A DNA stretch of 34,151 nucleotides from Planctomycetota bacterium (GCA_029212845.1 JARGPD010000032.1:1-34151); one strand, 5' to 3'; positions 1-7,359 are shown, numbered from the stretch's first letter. Notes: generated from the letters alone by a model not told the origin. Translations and numbers: made by a program.

Positions 1-612
1 CTGTGCAGTCGGGGCTACGCCGTGCTGCAGATCAATTACCGCGGCTCGGCCGGCTTCGGGCGCGCCTACCTGGAGGCCAGCTTCGGCCAGTGGGGCCTGG
101 CCATGCAGGACGACATCACCGACGGCGTCGCCTGGGCGATCGAGTCGGGCCTGGCCGACCCTGGGCGCGTCGCGATCTACGGCGGCAGCTACGGCGGCTA
201 CGCGACCCTGTCGGGCATCACCAAGACCCCCGAGCTCTACCGCTGCGCCGTCGACTACGTGGGCGTGTCGAGCATCTTCTCCTGGCTCGAGGCCTTCCCT
301 CCTTATTGGAAGCCGATGCTCGAGATGGTCCACGAGATGGTCGGCCACCCCGAGCGCGACGCCGAGCGCCTGCGCGCGACCTCGCCCCTGTTCCACGTCG
401 ACAAGATCCGCTGCCCGCTGCTGGTCGCCCAGGGTGCCAACGACCCGCGCGTGAAGCTCGAGGAGTCCGACCAGCTCGTCGCCGCCCTCGCCGAGCGCGG
501 GGTCGAGGTCGAGTACCTCGTCAAGGACGACGAGGGCCACGGCTTCGCCAATGAGGAGAACCGCTTCGAGTTCTACCGGGCCATGGAGAGCTTCTTCGCC
601 AGGCACCTGTAG
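1..612 (+). CDS. S9 family (prolyl oligopeptidase-type) serine peptidase, C-terminal part
   Basis: The reading frame is open from the first base of the window, so the N-terminal propeller and the true start lie outside; 203 residues remain. They form the alpha/beta-hydrolase catalytic half of the S9 family, which cleaves short peptides, often after proline or as acylaminoacyl-peptidase. The nucleophile elbow GGSYGGY puts the catalytic Ser at residue 63 of the visible part, the Asp is in GANDPRV (residue 148) and the His in DEGHGF (residue 180). Spacing and order match the family, and the upstream NYRGSAGFG oxyanion-region motif is intact. The gene ends convergently to the minus-strand DUF4336 gene, with GC-rich hairpins between them. 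The exact S9 subfamily cannot be decided without the propeller. Confidence 0.93.
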   Translation: MCSRGYAVLQINYRGSAGFGRAYLEASFGQWGLAMQDDITDGVAWAIESGLADPGRVAIYGGSYGGYATLSGITKTPELYRCAVDYVGVSSIFSWLEAFPPYWKPMLEMVHEMVGHPERDAERLRATSPLFHVDKIRCPLLVAQGANDPRVKLEESDQLVAALAERGVEVEYLVKDDEGHGFANEENRFEFYRAMESFFARHL

Positions 613-705
613 GCCGGGCGCGAGGGGCGCGGCCGGCCTTGGTTTTCGCAGCTAGCCTGTCACCGAGCGCCGATCCGCACGTCCACAGGGGTGGAGGTCG
701 GGGGT

Positions 706-745
706 GGCCCACCCTGTGGGCCGGGGTCCCTGCGGGGCAAGCCCC
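706..745. terminator. Paired GC-rich hairpins between convergent genes
   Basis: Two adjacent inverted repeats lie between the convergent stops at 612 and 755. The first is GGCCCA (706-711) against TGGGCC (717-722) with a 5-base loop; the second is GGGGC (734-738) against GCCCC (741-745) with a 2-base AA gap (effectively a GGGG/CCCC stem with a CAAG loop). Neither is followed by a T-run on either strand, so an intrinsic terminator is possible but not classical. Position between converging genes is the main support. Confidence 0.4.
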
Positions 746-754
746 GGGGTCGGC

Positions 755-1480
755 TCAGCCGACCGCGAAGCCGTCGAGGAAGGCGTCCAGGTGCTCGCGC
801 AGCTCGGGCACGCCGTCGGCCTCGATCACCTCGCCATGGCCGACGAGCACGCGCTCGAAGTCCCAGCGCAGCATGCTCGCGATCGAGGCCCCGAAGGCGC
901 GCTGGTCCTTGATCGTCATGCGGAAGATGCGCGTGGTGCAGATGCCGCGCTTGCAGGCGTTCAGGCGCAAGAGGAGGCCAGCCAGGAAGGGGCGCGGGGC
1001 CGTCAGGTTGAAGACGCAGTCGGTCAGGATCAGGGTCTTCGAGGCCACGTGCAGGAAGTCGACCTCGCTCACCCGCGGGGCGCCGCGCAGGCCCTGGTGG
1101 TGGATCTCGCCCGACCAGGGCGCGACGTACTGGTCGGCCAGGGTCTGGCCGATGCGCCAGTCGGGGTGGGCCCGCTGCAGCGCCACCGGCGCGTAGGTGG
1201 TCTCGGCCGGGATGCGCTCGAGCCAGGGCTCGAGGTGCAGGTCGTGGGTCCGGCTGGGGATGATCAGGTGGCGCGGGCCGCCTTCGGGGTCGAGCGCGTC
1301 GAGCTCGGCCTCGAGGGCCTCGGACCAGGCGATCGGCGAGTGGATCCAGAGGCCGCCGCCGGACTCCGGCTGCAGGCGCACGACCACCATGCGGTGGCCG
1401 AGCTCCATGCCGAGCATGCTGGCGGGCGCGTTGGTCTCGAACAGGTCGGGCGCGAGCTGATTCAGGATGGTGTTCTGCAC
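755..1480 (-). CDS. DUF4336 domain-containing protein (metallo-beta-lactamase-like fold)
   Basis: The 241-residue product resembles the DUF4336 family. Near the start is a LAPDLFETNAP segment, then RMVVVRL and GLWIHSPIAW, the usual opening of this family, followed by HLIIPSRTHDLHLEPW and, later, KTLILTDCVFNLTAP. The family is distantly related to metallo-beta-lactamase-fold hydrolases, but no reaction is established. The open frame extends upstream to an ATG at 1573, but residues upstream of 1480 look like untranslated GC-rich sequence. I chose the GTG at 1480 because the family homology begins right after it; the first ATG inside the homology (1417) would cut off the conserved LAPDLF segment. 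No clear ribosome binding site decides the start. It is divergent from the M60 peptidase gene, and the 120-base gap must hold both promoters. Confidence 0.75.
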   Translation of the reverse strand: MQNTILNQLAPDLFETNAPASMLGMELGHRMVVVRLQPESGGGLWIHSPIAWSEALEAELDALDPEGGPRHLIIPSRTHDLHLEPWLERIPAETTYAPVALQRAHPDWRIGQTLADQYVAPWSGEIHHQGLRGAPRVSEVDFLHVASKTLILTDCVFNLTAPRPFLAGLLLRLNACKRGICTTRIFRMTIKDQRAFGASIASMLRWDFERVLVGHGEVIEADGVPELREHLDAFLDGFAVG

Positions 1481-1588
1481 CCGCGAAAGGTACTCGGGAT
1501 CGCAGCAGGGGACCCCGCCCCTCCGGCGGAATCCATGGGGATCTTCGGCCTCGACCCCGGGGGGACCGCACACCTTGTCGCGCCGCGC

Positions 1589-1594
1589 TAGGAT
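1589..1594 (+). promoter_or_regulatory. Candidate -10 box TAGGAT placing transcription start at or next to the ATG
   Basis: TAGGAT lies six bases upstream of the ATG at 1601, in the sequence GCGCTAGGATGCATCA. A -10 element in this place would start transcription at about the first base of the start codon, giving a leaderless message. No good -35 hexamer is seen 17 bases upstream, and no Shine-Dalgarno sequence precedes the ATG, both compatible with a leaderless start. The same arrangement recurs before 4013. Confidence 0.45.
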
Positions 1595-1600
1595 GCATCA

Positions 1601-3826
1601 ATGAGCCCCGTCCTCCGCCTCCTGCTCCCCATCCTGGCCGCCTTCCTGGTCCTCGACCCCGCCGCCCGCGCCCAGGACTCCAACGACCTCGACCAGCTCC
1701 TGGCCGGGGTCTTCTCCCTCGAGCCGCCCACGGGCGCCCTGCCCGGCGAGGTCCTGTGCACCTCCGACGAGTCCTTCACGATCGCCAGCGTCCAGGCTAG
1801 CGACGGGCGCCGCGGGGTCATCGCCGCAACGCGCCACGGCGCCGGCCGCGCGGTGGCCTTCGGGCACAACGCCTTCCTCGGCGACTGGGGCCTCGGCGCG
1901 GGCGGCGGCCAGACCTTCATCCAGAACGCCATCGCCTGGTCCGGCGGGGCCGAGCTCGAGGACATCAGCCTGCTCCTGCTCGGCCGCTCGGGCTCCTTGG
2001 TCGAGCGGCTCGGCGGCGAGCTCGACGGCGTCTCGTCGCACAGCACCCTGCCCGAGGCCCGCGAGCTGGAGCGCTTCGACGTCGTGCTGTGGCAGTCCGG
2101 CGACCTCGACCCGGCCTCCATCGACCGGCTCGAGGCCTTCGTCGCGGGCGGCGGCGGGCTGCTCTTCGGCGTCTGCCCCTGGGGCCGCCAGCAGCTCTTC
2201 GACCGCCAGGGCAAGTCGATCCGCACCGACCTGCCCCACAACCAGCTCGGCGGGCGGCTCGGCCTGGTCTTCGGGCTCGACACCGCCGGCGGCCAGGAGC
2301 TCGGCCTGTCCCCCGCTGCCAACCAGGGCGTGCATGCCGGGCGGGCCGTGGCCCAGGTGCTCGCCGCCCTGGCCGGCCGGAAGCTGGGCACCGACGCCAG
2401 CGACCCCGCTGCTGCCGCGCGCCAGACCTCGGCCCTCGTGCGCGCCCTGCCCCCCGGCGAAGAGGCCTTCGGACCGCGCATCGATGCGGCCCTCGCGGGC
2501 ACCGACCTCAGCGCGAACGTCCCGGGCCCCGGCCGCCGGATCGCGCGCTCGAACACGATCGGCCACCTCGGCATGCTCTTCTCGACGATCGCCTGGGGCC
2601 AGGCCGAGCCCGCCGACGTGCCCGCCGCACCAGGCCACGAGTTCTTCCCCGGCAGCGTGCCCGAGGACGCCGAGCGCAGCTCGCACCGCATCGTCGTCGA
2701 AGCCGACGCGATCGTGCCGAAGGCCTGGCGCTCCACCGGACTCTACGCCCCCGCCGGCGAGGTCATCACCGCCGCGACCGAGGGCCGCGGCTGGCAGCTG
2801 CGCATCGGCGCCCACAAGGACCTCCTCTGGCACAAGGACAAGTGGTCGCGCTGGCCCGAGATCACCATGCAGCAGCCGATCGAAGGCACGACCAAGCTCG
2901 CCAGCCCCTTCGGCGGCCTGATCTACCTGGTCCCGACCGACGAGGCCGCGCGGGCCACCACCGCCTTCGTCATCGACGGCGCCATCGAGGCGCCCTTCTT
3001 CGACCTGGACGACGAGGCCAGCCGCGCCGACTGGGAGCGCCGCCGAGGCGCCCCCGCACCCTGGGGCGAGCTCGCCTGCGACGGCGTGATCTTGACCCTA
3101 CCCTCCGGTGCCCTGCGCCACCTCGAGGACCCGACCGAGCTGATGACCTTTTGGAGCCGCGCCATGGCCCACTACCCCGACCTGCTCGGTGAGCCCCTGC
3201 ACGCCACCGGTCGCCCCGAGCGACTGGTCGAGGACCTGCAGATCTCCGCCGGCTGGATGCACTCGGGCTACCCGGTCATGACCCACGGCGCGGACGACAC
3301 CGACCACTCCGCCGCCGCCGACTTCGCCGGGCTGCAGGCCGAGGGCAACTGGGGCTACTTCCACGAGTTCGGCCACAACGCCCAGCGGCCCGCGTGGACC
3401 TTCCAGGGCACGACCGAGGTCACCTGCAACCTGTTCAGCCTCTACCTCGGCGAGCGCATGGCCGGCATCGAGCCCTGGGAGAACCCCTGGCTCGTGAACC
3501 AGCGCGGCAAGCTCGCGCCCTACCTCGCGGCCGGCGCCGACTTCGAGCAGTGGAAGCGCGAGCCCGGCCTCGCCCTGCTCACCTACGCGCTGGTCCAGCG
3601 CGAGTTCGGCTGGGAGCCGATCGCCCAGGCGATCGAGAGCTACCTCGGCGGTGGCCCCGCGCCGAAGAACGACGCCGAGGAGCGCGACCAGTGGATGCTG
3701 CGCCTCTCGCGGGCCACGGGCCGCGACCTCGGCCCCTACTTCCAGGCCTTTGGCATCCCGACCTCGGAATCCGCCCGCGCCGAGCTCGCCGACCTCGAAC
3801 CCTGGCTACCCGCAGAGCTGCGCTAG
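1601..3826 (+). CDS. Secreted M60-like (enhancin/ImpA-type) zinc metallopeptidase
   Basis: This 741-residue protein starts with a clear signal peptide (hydrophobic core LLLPILAAFLVL, ARA cleavage site near residue 24). Residues about 125-200 look like a glutamine-amidotransferase/ThuA-like alpha/beta domain (EDISLLLLGRSGS, then FDVVLWQSGDL and GGGLLFGVCPWG). The C-terminal half is an M60-type peptidase domain: HEFGH at residues 588-592 supplies two zinc ligands and the general base Glu589, and the third ligand is probably Glu606 in TTEVTCN, 14 residues after His592, within the HExxH-x(8-28)-E spacing of the family. M60 enzymes cleave glycoproteins such as mucins, so a role in extracellular degradation of glycosylated polymers is a reasonable inference. 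The gene appears monocistronic and is followed by a tRNA gene. Start ATG 1601 directly precedes the signal peptide. Confidence 0.88.
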   Translation: MSPVLRLLLPILAAFLVLDPAARAQDSNDLDQLLAGVFSLEPPTGALPGEVLCTSDESFTIASVQASDGRRGVIAATRHGAGRAVAFGHNAFLGDWGLGAGGGQTFIQNAIAWSGGAELEDISLLLLGRSGSLVERLGGELDGVSSHSTLPEARELERFDVVLWQSGDLDPASIDRLEAFVAGGGGLLFGVCPWGRQQLFDRQGKSIRTDLPHNQLGGRLGLVFGLDTAGGQELGLSPAANQGVHAGRAVAQVLAALAGRKLGTDASDPAAAARQTSALVRALPPGEEAFGPRIDAALAGTDLSANVPGPGRRIARSNTIGHLGMLFSTIAWGQAEPADVPAAPGHEFFPGSVPEDAERSSHRIVVEADAIVPKAWRSTGLYAPAGEVITAATEGRGWQLRIGAHKDLLWHKDKWSRWPEITMQQPIEGTTKLASPFGGLIYLVPTDEAARATTAFVIDGAIEAPFFDLDDEASRADWERRRGAPAPWGELACDGVILTLPSGALRHLEDPTELMTFWSRAMAHYPDLLGEPLHATGRPERLVEDLQISAGWMHSGYPVMTHGADDTDHSAAADFAGLQAEGNWGYFHEFGHNAQRPAWTFQGTTEVTCNLFSLYLGERMAGIEPWENPWLVNQRGKLAPYLAAGADFEQWKREPGLALLTYALVQREFGWEPIAQAIESYLGGGPAPKNDAEERDQWMLRLSRATGRDLGPYFQAFGIPTSESARAELADLEPWLPAELR

Positions 3827-3884
3827 CGGACCGGGTCCGCGGGAAGCTCGCACCCAACCGGCTGCTTGTGGGCGACCCGTCCGC

Positions 3885-3890
3885 TACACT
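3885..3890 (+). promoter_or_regulatory. Candidate -10 box for the tRNA gene
   Basis: TACACT sits ten bases upstream of the first base of the tRNA. It is a good -10 match in an otherwise GC-rich 74-base gap. A TTGTGG at 3866-3871 is the nearest -35-like hexamer, but its 13-base spacing is short, so I trust only the -10. Confidence 0.4.
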
Positions 3891-3900
3891 CCCCCACGGC

Positions 3901-3977
3901 GGGCCCTTAGCTCAGTCGGTTAGAGCAGGTGACTCATAATCGCTTGGTCGTTGGTTCGAGTCCAACAGGGCCCACCA
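3901..3977 (+). tRNA. tRNA-Ile2 (anticodon CAU, lysidine type); could be annotated as tRNA-Met
   Basis: The full cloverleaf is visible. Acceptor GGGCCCT (3901-3907) pairs with AGGGCCC (3967-3973), the discriminator is A3974 and CCA is encoded (3975-3977). The D arm has GCTC/GAGC, the anticodon stem is GGTGA/TCGCT with loop CTCATAA and anticodon CAT at 3935-3937, and the T arm has GTTCGAGTC. A CAU anticodon fits initiator Met, elongator Met or the minor Ile tRNA. The perfect 1-72 G-C pair and the absence of three stacked G-C pairs in the anticodon stem rule out the initiator. The anticodon-arm stretch GACTCATAATCGCTTGGTCG is, from memory, nearly that of E. coli tRNA-Ile2, which favours the isoleucine tRNA whose C34 is converted to lysidine by TilS so that it reads AUA. 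Confidence 0.85.
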
Positions 3978-3999
3978 CCCGCCCCCCGCGGGCGGCTGC

Positions 4000-4005
4000 T
4001 AGGAT
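4000..4005 (+). promoter_or_regulatory. Candidate extended -10 (TGC-TAGGAT) just before the ATG at 4013
   Basis: TGCTAGGAT occupies 3997-4005, with the hexamer ending seven bases before the ATG at 4013. This would put the transcription start at the start codon, as upstream of 1601. The upstream -35 position falls at the 3' end of the tRNA and has no consensus; an extended -10 can work without one. Read-through from the tRNA transcript is the alternative. Confidence 0.45.
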
Positions 4006-4012
4006 CGGCGCC

Positions 4013-4939
4013 ATGAGCGACACGACCAAGATCCTGCGGCTGGGCATGTGGGGCGCCGGGCGCCAGGCGCGCGCGGCCCATGCGGCGAGCCTGCGGCACT
4101 GTGACTTCGCGCGCATCAGCGCGCTCGCCGCCGCGCCGGACGGTGGCGCCGAAGCCCTCGCCGCCGAGCTCGGCGCAGCCCTGTGTGCGCCGGACGAGCT
4201 CGCGGCGCGCGACGACGTCGACGCGCTCCTGGTCATCACGCCGCCGCACACCCACGCCGAGCTCGTGCGCGCCGCCCTGCGCGCGGGCAAGCCGGTGCTC
4301 TGTGAGCTGCCCCTGGCCCCGGACCCCGCCACCGCGCGCGCCCTCTTGGAAGAGGCCGAGGCCGCGGGCGTGGTCCACGCCTCGACCCTGCCGCGGCCGC
4401 TGCTGTACGGCGGCGCGCGAGTCGCCGAGGTGATCGCGTCGGGGGCCCTCGGCCCGCTGCGCTCGGCCGACCTGACGATCCGCCTGCCCGCGGCGGCCGC
4501 CGCCGGGCGCGGCGACGGCTACCCGCTGCTGGCCAGCATGGCCGCCGCCTGCCTCGCGACCCTCTTCGGTCCGGGCCGCGCGGTCGGGCGCGACCGCACG
4601 CGCCACGAGCTCGACCAGCGATGCGGTGGCGGTCAGCTCGAGGTCGGCCTGGACCTGGCCCTCGCGGAGGCTTCGGCGCCCGAGCCTACCGGCCTGAGCC
4701 TGGTCGGCGAGCTGGGCACGCTGACCTGGAGCTGGTCGGTGCCGGGCCACATCGAGCTGTGCCGCGGGGGCGCCGCCGAGGACGCCAGCATGGCCTTCGA
4801 GCCCGACCTCGGGCGCGCCTTCCCGTTCACGCGCGACTTCGCCCGCGCGGTGCTGGACGGCACCCGCCCGTGCCCCGACTTCGCCGACGCGGCGGCCACC
4901 CTCGACCTGGTCGGCGGCCTTCTGGCCGCGCGCAGCTAG
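4013..4939 (+). CDS. Gfo/Idh/MocA family oxidoreductase-like protein
   Basis: The 308-residue product opens with a Rossmann dinucleotide-binding strand-turn (LGMWGAGRQARAA, GxG at residues 14-16), then DALLVITPPHTHAELVRAALRAGK, which is typical of the Gfo/Idh/MocA family of NAD(P)-dependent sugar or cyclitol dehydrogenases. The family motif EKP, whose lysine is catalytic, reads E-L-P here (residues 98-100), so the lysine is absent. The C-terminal domain is short compared with the usual total of 330-400 residues. Both facts suggest a non-canonical or non-catalytic member. The open frame runs upstream through the tRNA, so the ATG at 4013 is the only sensible start. It is followed after five bases by the small membrane protein at 4945, which suggests co-transcription. 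Confidence 0.8.
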   Translation: MSDTTKILRLGMWGAGRQARAAHAASLRHCDFARISALAAAPDGGAEALAAELGAALCAPDELAARDDVDALLVITPPHTHAELVRAALRAGKPVLCELPLAPDPATARALLEEAEAAGVVHASTLPRPLLYGGARVAEVIASGALGPLRSADLTIRLPAAAAAGRGDGYPLLASMAAACLATLFGPGRAVGRDRTRHELDQRCGGGQLEVGLDLALAEASAPEPTGLSLVGELGTLTWSWSVPGHIELCRGGAAEDASMAFEPDLGRAFPFTRDFARAVLDGTRPCPDFADAAATLDLVGGLLAARS

Positions 4940-4944
4940 CCGCC

Positions 4945-5424
4945 ATGGGCAGGCTCCTTCGCGGCTCGGCGATCGGCTGCAGCGTGCTCTTCCTGCTGCT
5001 GTTCGGAGCGCTGATCTACCTCGGCAACACGGGCCCCGACGTCGCGATCTACGTCGGCGCCGACGTGCCGAAGAGGTACCTCACCCAGCTCGAAGAGCTC
5101 GGCGTACTCGAGCCGGACGAGACGCTGCGCTACTTCTACTCGGACGGACTGCTCAACATCGAGGAGGGCTTCTACTTCGTCTCCGACCGCAACCTCGTCC
5201 TGTACATGGACGCCTGGGAAGAGCCCGAGACGATCATCCCGCTGACCAGCATCGTGCGCCTCGAGCCGAGCTTCGACGACAGCTACCTGACCGACAGCTC
5301 GGTCACCATCGAGACCGACTTCGGCCTCGTGGCGACCTTCCCCTTGTCCAGCGAAGGGCAGCGCGACCGCGACTTCGTCAGGGCGATCGAGGAGGGCATG
5401 GCGCCCGCCCTCGGCGACGGCTAG
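4945..5424 (+). CDS. Small membrane-anchored protein of unknown function
   Basis: This 159-residue protein has one N-terminal membrane helix (about residues 8-26, IGCSVLFLLLFGALIYL), which may act as an uncleaved anchor. The rest is soluble and beta-rich, with alternating hydrophobic strands such as LNIEEGFYFVSDRNLVLYM, TIIPLTSIVRLE and SVTIETDFGLVATF. That layout (a value, then how it is displayed, then a threshold-like strand) recalls bacterial PH-like domains, but I cannot show homology. It begins five bases after the preceding stop. Its TAG stop shares the palindrome CTAG (5421-5424) with the stop codon of the convergent YdeI gene, so the two genes overlap by four bases. Confidence 0.7.
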   Translation: MGRLLRGSAIGCSVLFLLLFGALIYLGNTGPDVAIYVGADVPKRYLTQLEELGVLEPDETLRYFYSDGLLNIEEGFYFVSDRNLVLYMDAWEEPETIIPLTSIVRLEPSFDDSYLTDSSVTIETDFGLVATFPLSSEGQRDRDFVRAIEEGMAPALGDG

Positions 5425-6017
5425 CAGTTGCGGTACTTGTCGTTCAGGCCGACGCCGGCCAGGATCAGCGGCACGACCTTCTCGAGGCGCGAGAGCTTGG
5501 TCGCCTCGCGCTTGGCCGACGCGATGTGCTCGGCGTAGTCGCGCTGACGCCCCGGGGTCAGGCCGTCGAATGCCGCACGCCCACCCTGGACCGCACCTAG
5601 GGCAGCCTCCAGCTCGGCCGGCAGCTCGACCTCCTTGGCGACCTTCTTGCGCGGCACACGCGGCGCTTCGCTGGCGACCATGGCGCGCTTGAGGTAGTCC
5701 TTCAGCGCGCGCTTCTTGACCTGCCGCGTGGACTCGAAGCGCCACTGGCGCATCGTCTCGCTCTTGCCGCCCTTGGCCTGCTGCAGCACGCCGGCTGGAT
5801 CCTCGAGCCCGGTGCAGTCGTGGAACCACAGGCCGAAGTAGTCCTTGAAGCCCGCCAGGCTGACGACGTTACGGCCGCCGTGGGTGTAGGTCGGCGCGCC
5901 CCACTTGAGCGTCTCTTCCATCCCGGTCGACAGGGCGACCTCGCGCAGCAGGGAGAGGCCCTCGGACCACTCGGACTTGGACTCGATGTACGCTTCGACG
6001 GTCTTGGCTTTCGGCAT
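5421..6017 (-). CDS. YdeI/DUF1801 family protein
   Basis: The 198-residue product matches the two-part YdeI layout. The N-terminal DUF1801 region includes METLKWGAPTYTHGGRNVVSLAGFK-like segments with GLWFHDCTGLEDP. The C-terminal YdeI/OmpD-associated region, about residues 130-195, has ELPAELEAALG, FDGLTPGRQRDYAEHI and the usual ending AKREATKLSRLEKVVPLI. Members are linked to protection against cationic antimicrobial peptides and bacteriocins in enterics, but the biochemical role is not established. The ATG at 6017 begins the homology; a TAGGCT at 6059-6054 on the minus strand is a possible -10. The stop overlaps the convergent gene's stop. Confidence 0.85.
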   Translation of the reverse strand: MPKAKTVEAYIESKSEWSEGLSLLREVALSTGMEETLKWGAPTYTHGGRNVVSLAGFKDYFGLWFHDCTGLEDPAGVLQQAKGGKSETMRQWRFESTRQVKKRALKDYLKRAMVASEAPRVPRKKVAKEVELPAELEAALGAVQGGRAAFDGLTPGRQRDYAEHIASAKREATKLSRLEKVVPLILAGVGLNDKYRNC

Positions 6018-6089
6018 GGCTCGGAGGGGGGGACGAGTGCAGGAGGAGTGCCCAGCCTAGCGGATGGGCACGGATCTGCCGAGGCGCGG

Positions 6090-6129
6090 GGCACAGGCAC
6101 GCCGTTGCGTGGCTGGCGCGGCCTGTGCC
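6090..6129 (-). terminator. Long-loop hairpin downstream of the alpha/beta hydrolase
   Basis: GGCACAGGC (6090-6098) pairs with GCCTGTGCC (6121-6129), a perfect 9-base-pair stem around a 22-base GC-rich loop. On the minus strand it lies 24 bases beyond the hydrolase stop and upstream of the YdeI start. It lacks a T-run, so factor-independent termination is uncertain. Confidence 0.4.
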
Positions 6130-6152
6130 GGCCCGGAGCCCGGACGCTGCCG

Positions 6153-7073
6153 CTAGGGCCAGGGGTCGCTGCCGAGGTGCCCTTCGAGGAAGCCGAGCAG
6201 CTCGCGCTCGTAGCGCGCCGGATCGGCGCGCTGCAGGTCGACATGGCCGGCGCCCTCGAAGAGCGCCATGGCCTTCGGCTGCGCGGCGGCCTCGAACAGG
6301 GCGCGGGTGGCGGCGGGCGGCGAGTAGGGGTCGGCGCCGCCGCCCAGCACCAGCACCGGGCAGCCGGCCGCGCCGATGCGCTCGACCGGCCGGAGCTCGT
6401 CGACCGAGACCCCGAGCCGCAGGGGCACCTGCACCGTCAAGAGCGGCGTGAGCAGGCGCGCCCAGCCGCCCATGTGGTGGTCGAAGCGGTCCGAGACCGC
6501 CTCCTCGATGCTGGCGAAGACCTGCTCGATGACGAGCGCGTCGATGCCCAGGGGACCGGCGAGCACCGCCGCCGCGCCGCCGAGGGACCAGCCGATCACG
6601 ACCACGGGCAGCCCGGGCTGGCGCGCCTTCGCGAAGGCCACCGCCGCGCGCGCGTCCTCGCGCTCGAGGTGGCCGAGGGTCACGCGCTCGCCGGGACTCT
6701 TGCCGTGGGCCTGCAGGTCGACGAGCACGCACGCGTAGCCCGCACCGGCGAGCAGCTCGGCCCGCCCCAGCATGGCGCGCCGGTCGCCCTCCTTGGGGTG
6801 CAAGAGCACGGCGACCCCGCAGGGCTCTTCGACGGGCAGGAACCAGCCGGACAGGGTCGCGCCCGAGGCGCTCTCCAGGGCGAGCTCTTCGACCGCGCGG
6901 TCGGGCTGCGACCAGGCCGGCGGCAGGCCGAAGGAGCGCGGGTTGGGCGCCACGAGTCGGCCGCCGGCCAGCCAGGAGAAGCCCAGGCCGGCGAACAAGC
7001 AGCCGCCAAGGCCGAGCGCCAGCCAGCGCCGCCGCCGCCCGGCGCGCACCTTGGGGGCTGGGCCCCTGCTCAC
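6153..7073 (-). CDS. Membrane-anchored alpha/beta hydrolase
   Basis: The product (306 residues from the GTG at 7073) has a basic N terminus followed by one hydrophobic helix (about residues 15-33, LALGLGGCLFAGLGFSWLA), a membrane anchor or signal. An alpha/beta-hydrolase domain follows: ATLSGWFLP and VLLHPKEGDRRAM at the oxyanion region, the nucleophile elbow GWSLGG with Ser163, Asp248 in GGGADPYSP and His277 in EGAGHVDLQ. The layout resembles secreted or cell-envelope esterases of the YqkD/BAAT-like type; the substrate is unknown. The frame stays open far upstream to 7619, but this overlaps the divergent reductase gene. I chose GTG 7073 because it has a GGGG stretch about six bases upstream and gives a normal positively charged N terminus; GTG 7079 is equally possible. 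Confidence 0.82.
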   Translation of the reverse strand: MSRGPAPKVRAGRRRRWLALGLGGCLFAGLGFSWLAGGRLVAPNPRSFGLPPAWSQPDRAVEELALESASGATLSGWFLPVEEPCGVAVLLHPKEGDRRAMLGRAELLAGAGYACVLVDLQAHGKSPGERVTLGHLEREDARAAVAFAKARQPGLPVVVIGWSLGGAAAVLAGPLGIDALVIEQVFASIEEAVSDRFDHHMGGWARLLTPLLTVQVPLRLGVSVDELRPVERIGAAGCPVLVLGGGADPYSPPAATRALFEAAAQPKAMALFEGAGHVDLQRADPARYERELLGFLEGHLGSDPWP

Positions 7074-7297
7074 CGCCACCCCAGCGCCAGGGCACGGCGA
7101 GGCACCCGACCGAGCGTGCCGAGCGTGGTGGCGCCTGCGGTCACCCGGCCTCCAGGGCCGGCCGCGGGCCCCTGGAACCGCTCTGCATCGGAGGTCGTCA
7201 TGATCGCTGAGTGGAGTCAGCATAGCAGTCGCTGGGGACGTCCAGGTGCGCCTGCCCGGGGCCACGAGCCTGCTCGCCCCCAGAACTCCGGGCCCAT

Positions 7298-7306
7298 TGC
7301 TATCAT
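7298..7306 (+). promoter_or_regulatory. Candidate extended -10 promoter of the biosynthetic operon
   Basis: TGC-TATCAT is an extended -10 element (TGN plus a hexamer differing from TATAAT at one position). It lies in the divergent gap between the hydrolase and the first gene of the operon, 53 bases before the ATG at 7360. There is no convincing -35. This is the most AT-rich spot in the gap. Confidence 0.5.
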
Positions 7307-7320
7307 CGAGCTTCGGCTCG
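7307..7320 (+). other. UUCG-tetraloop hairpin next to the operon promoter
   Basis: CGAGC (7307-7311), TTCG (7312-7315), GCTCG (7316-7320) forms a perfect five-pair stem with the very stable UUCG loop. It directly follows the candidate -10 box. If transcription starts near 7313 the hairpin would be cut, so either the start is a few bases earlier or the dyad acts in DNA as a binding site. A chance occurrence in GC-rich DNA is possible. Confidence 0.35.
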
Positions 7321-7359
7321 TCCCTTCGCATCCCGACTGGCCCGGACCCCCACCCTCGC

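Noticed and set aside
3901-3977. Initiator tRNA-Met
   Set aside because: The 1-72 position is paired, and the anticodon stem lacks three consecutive G-C pairs.
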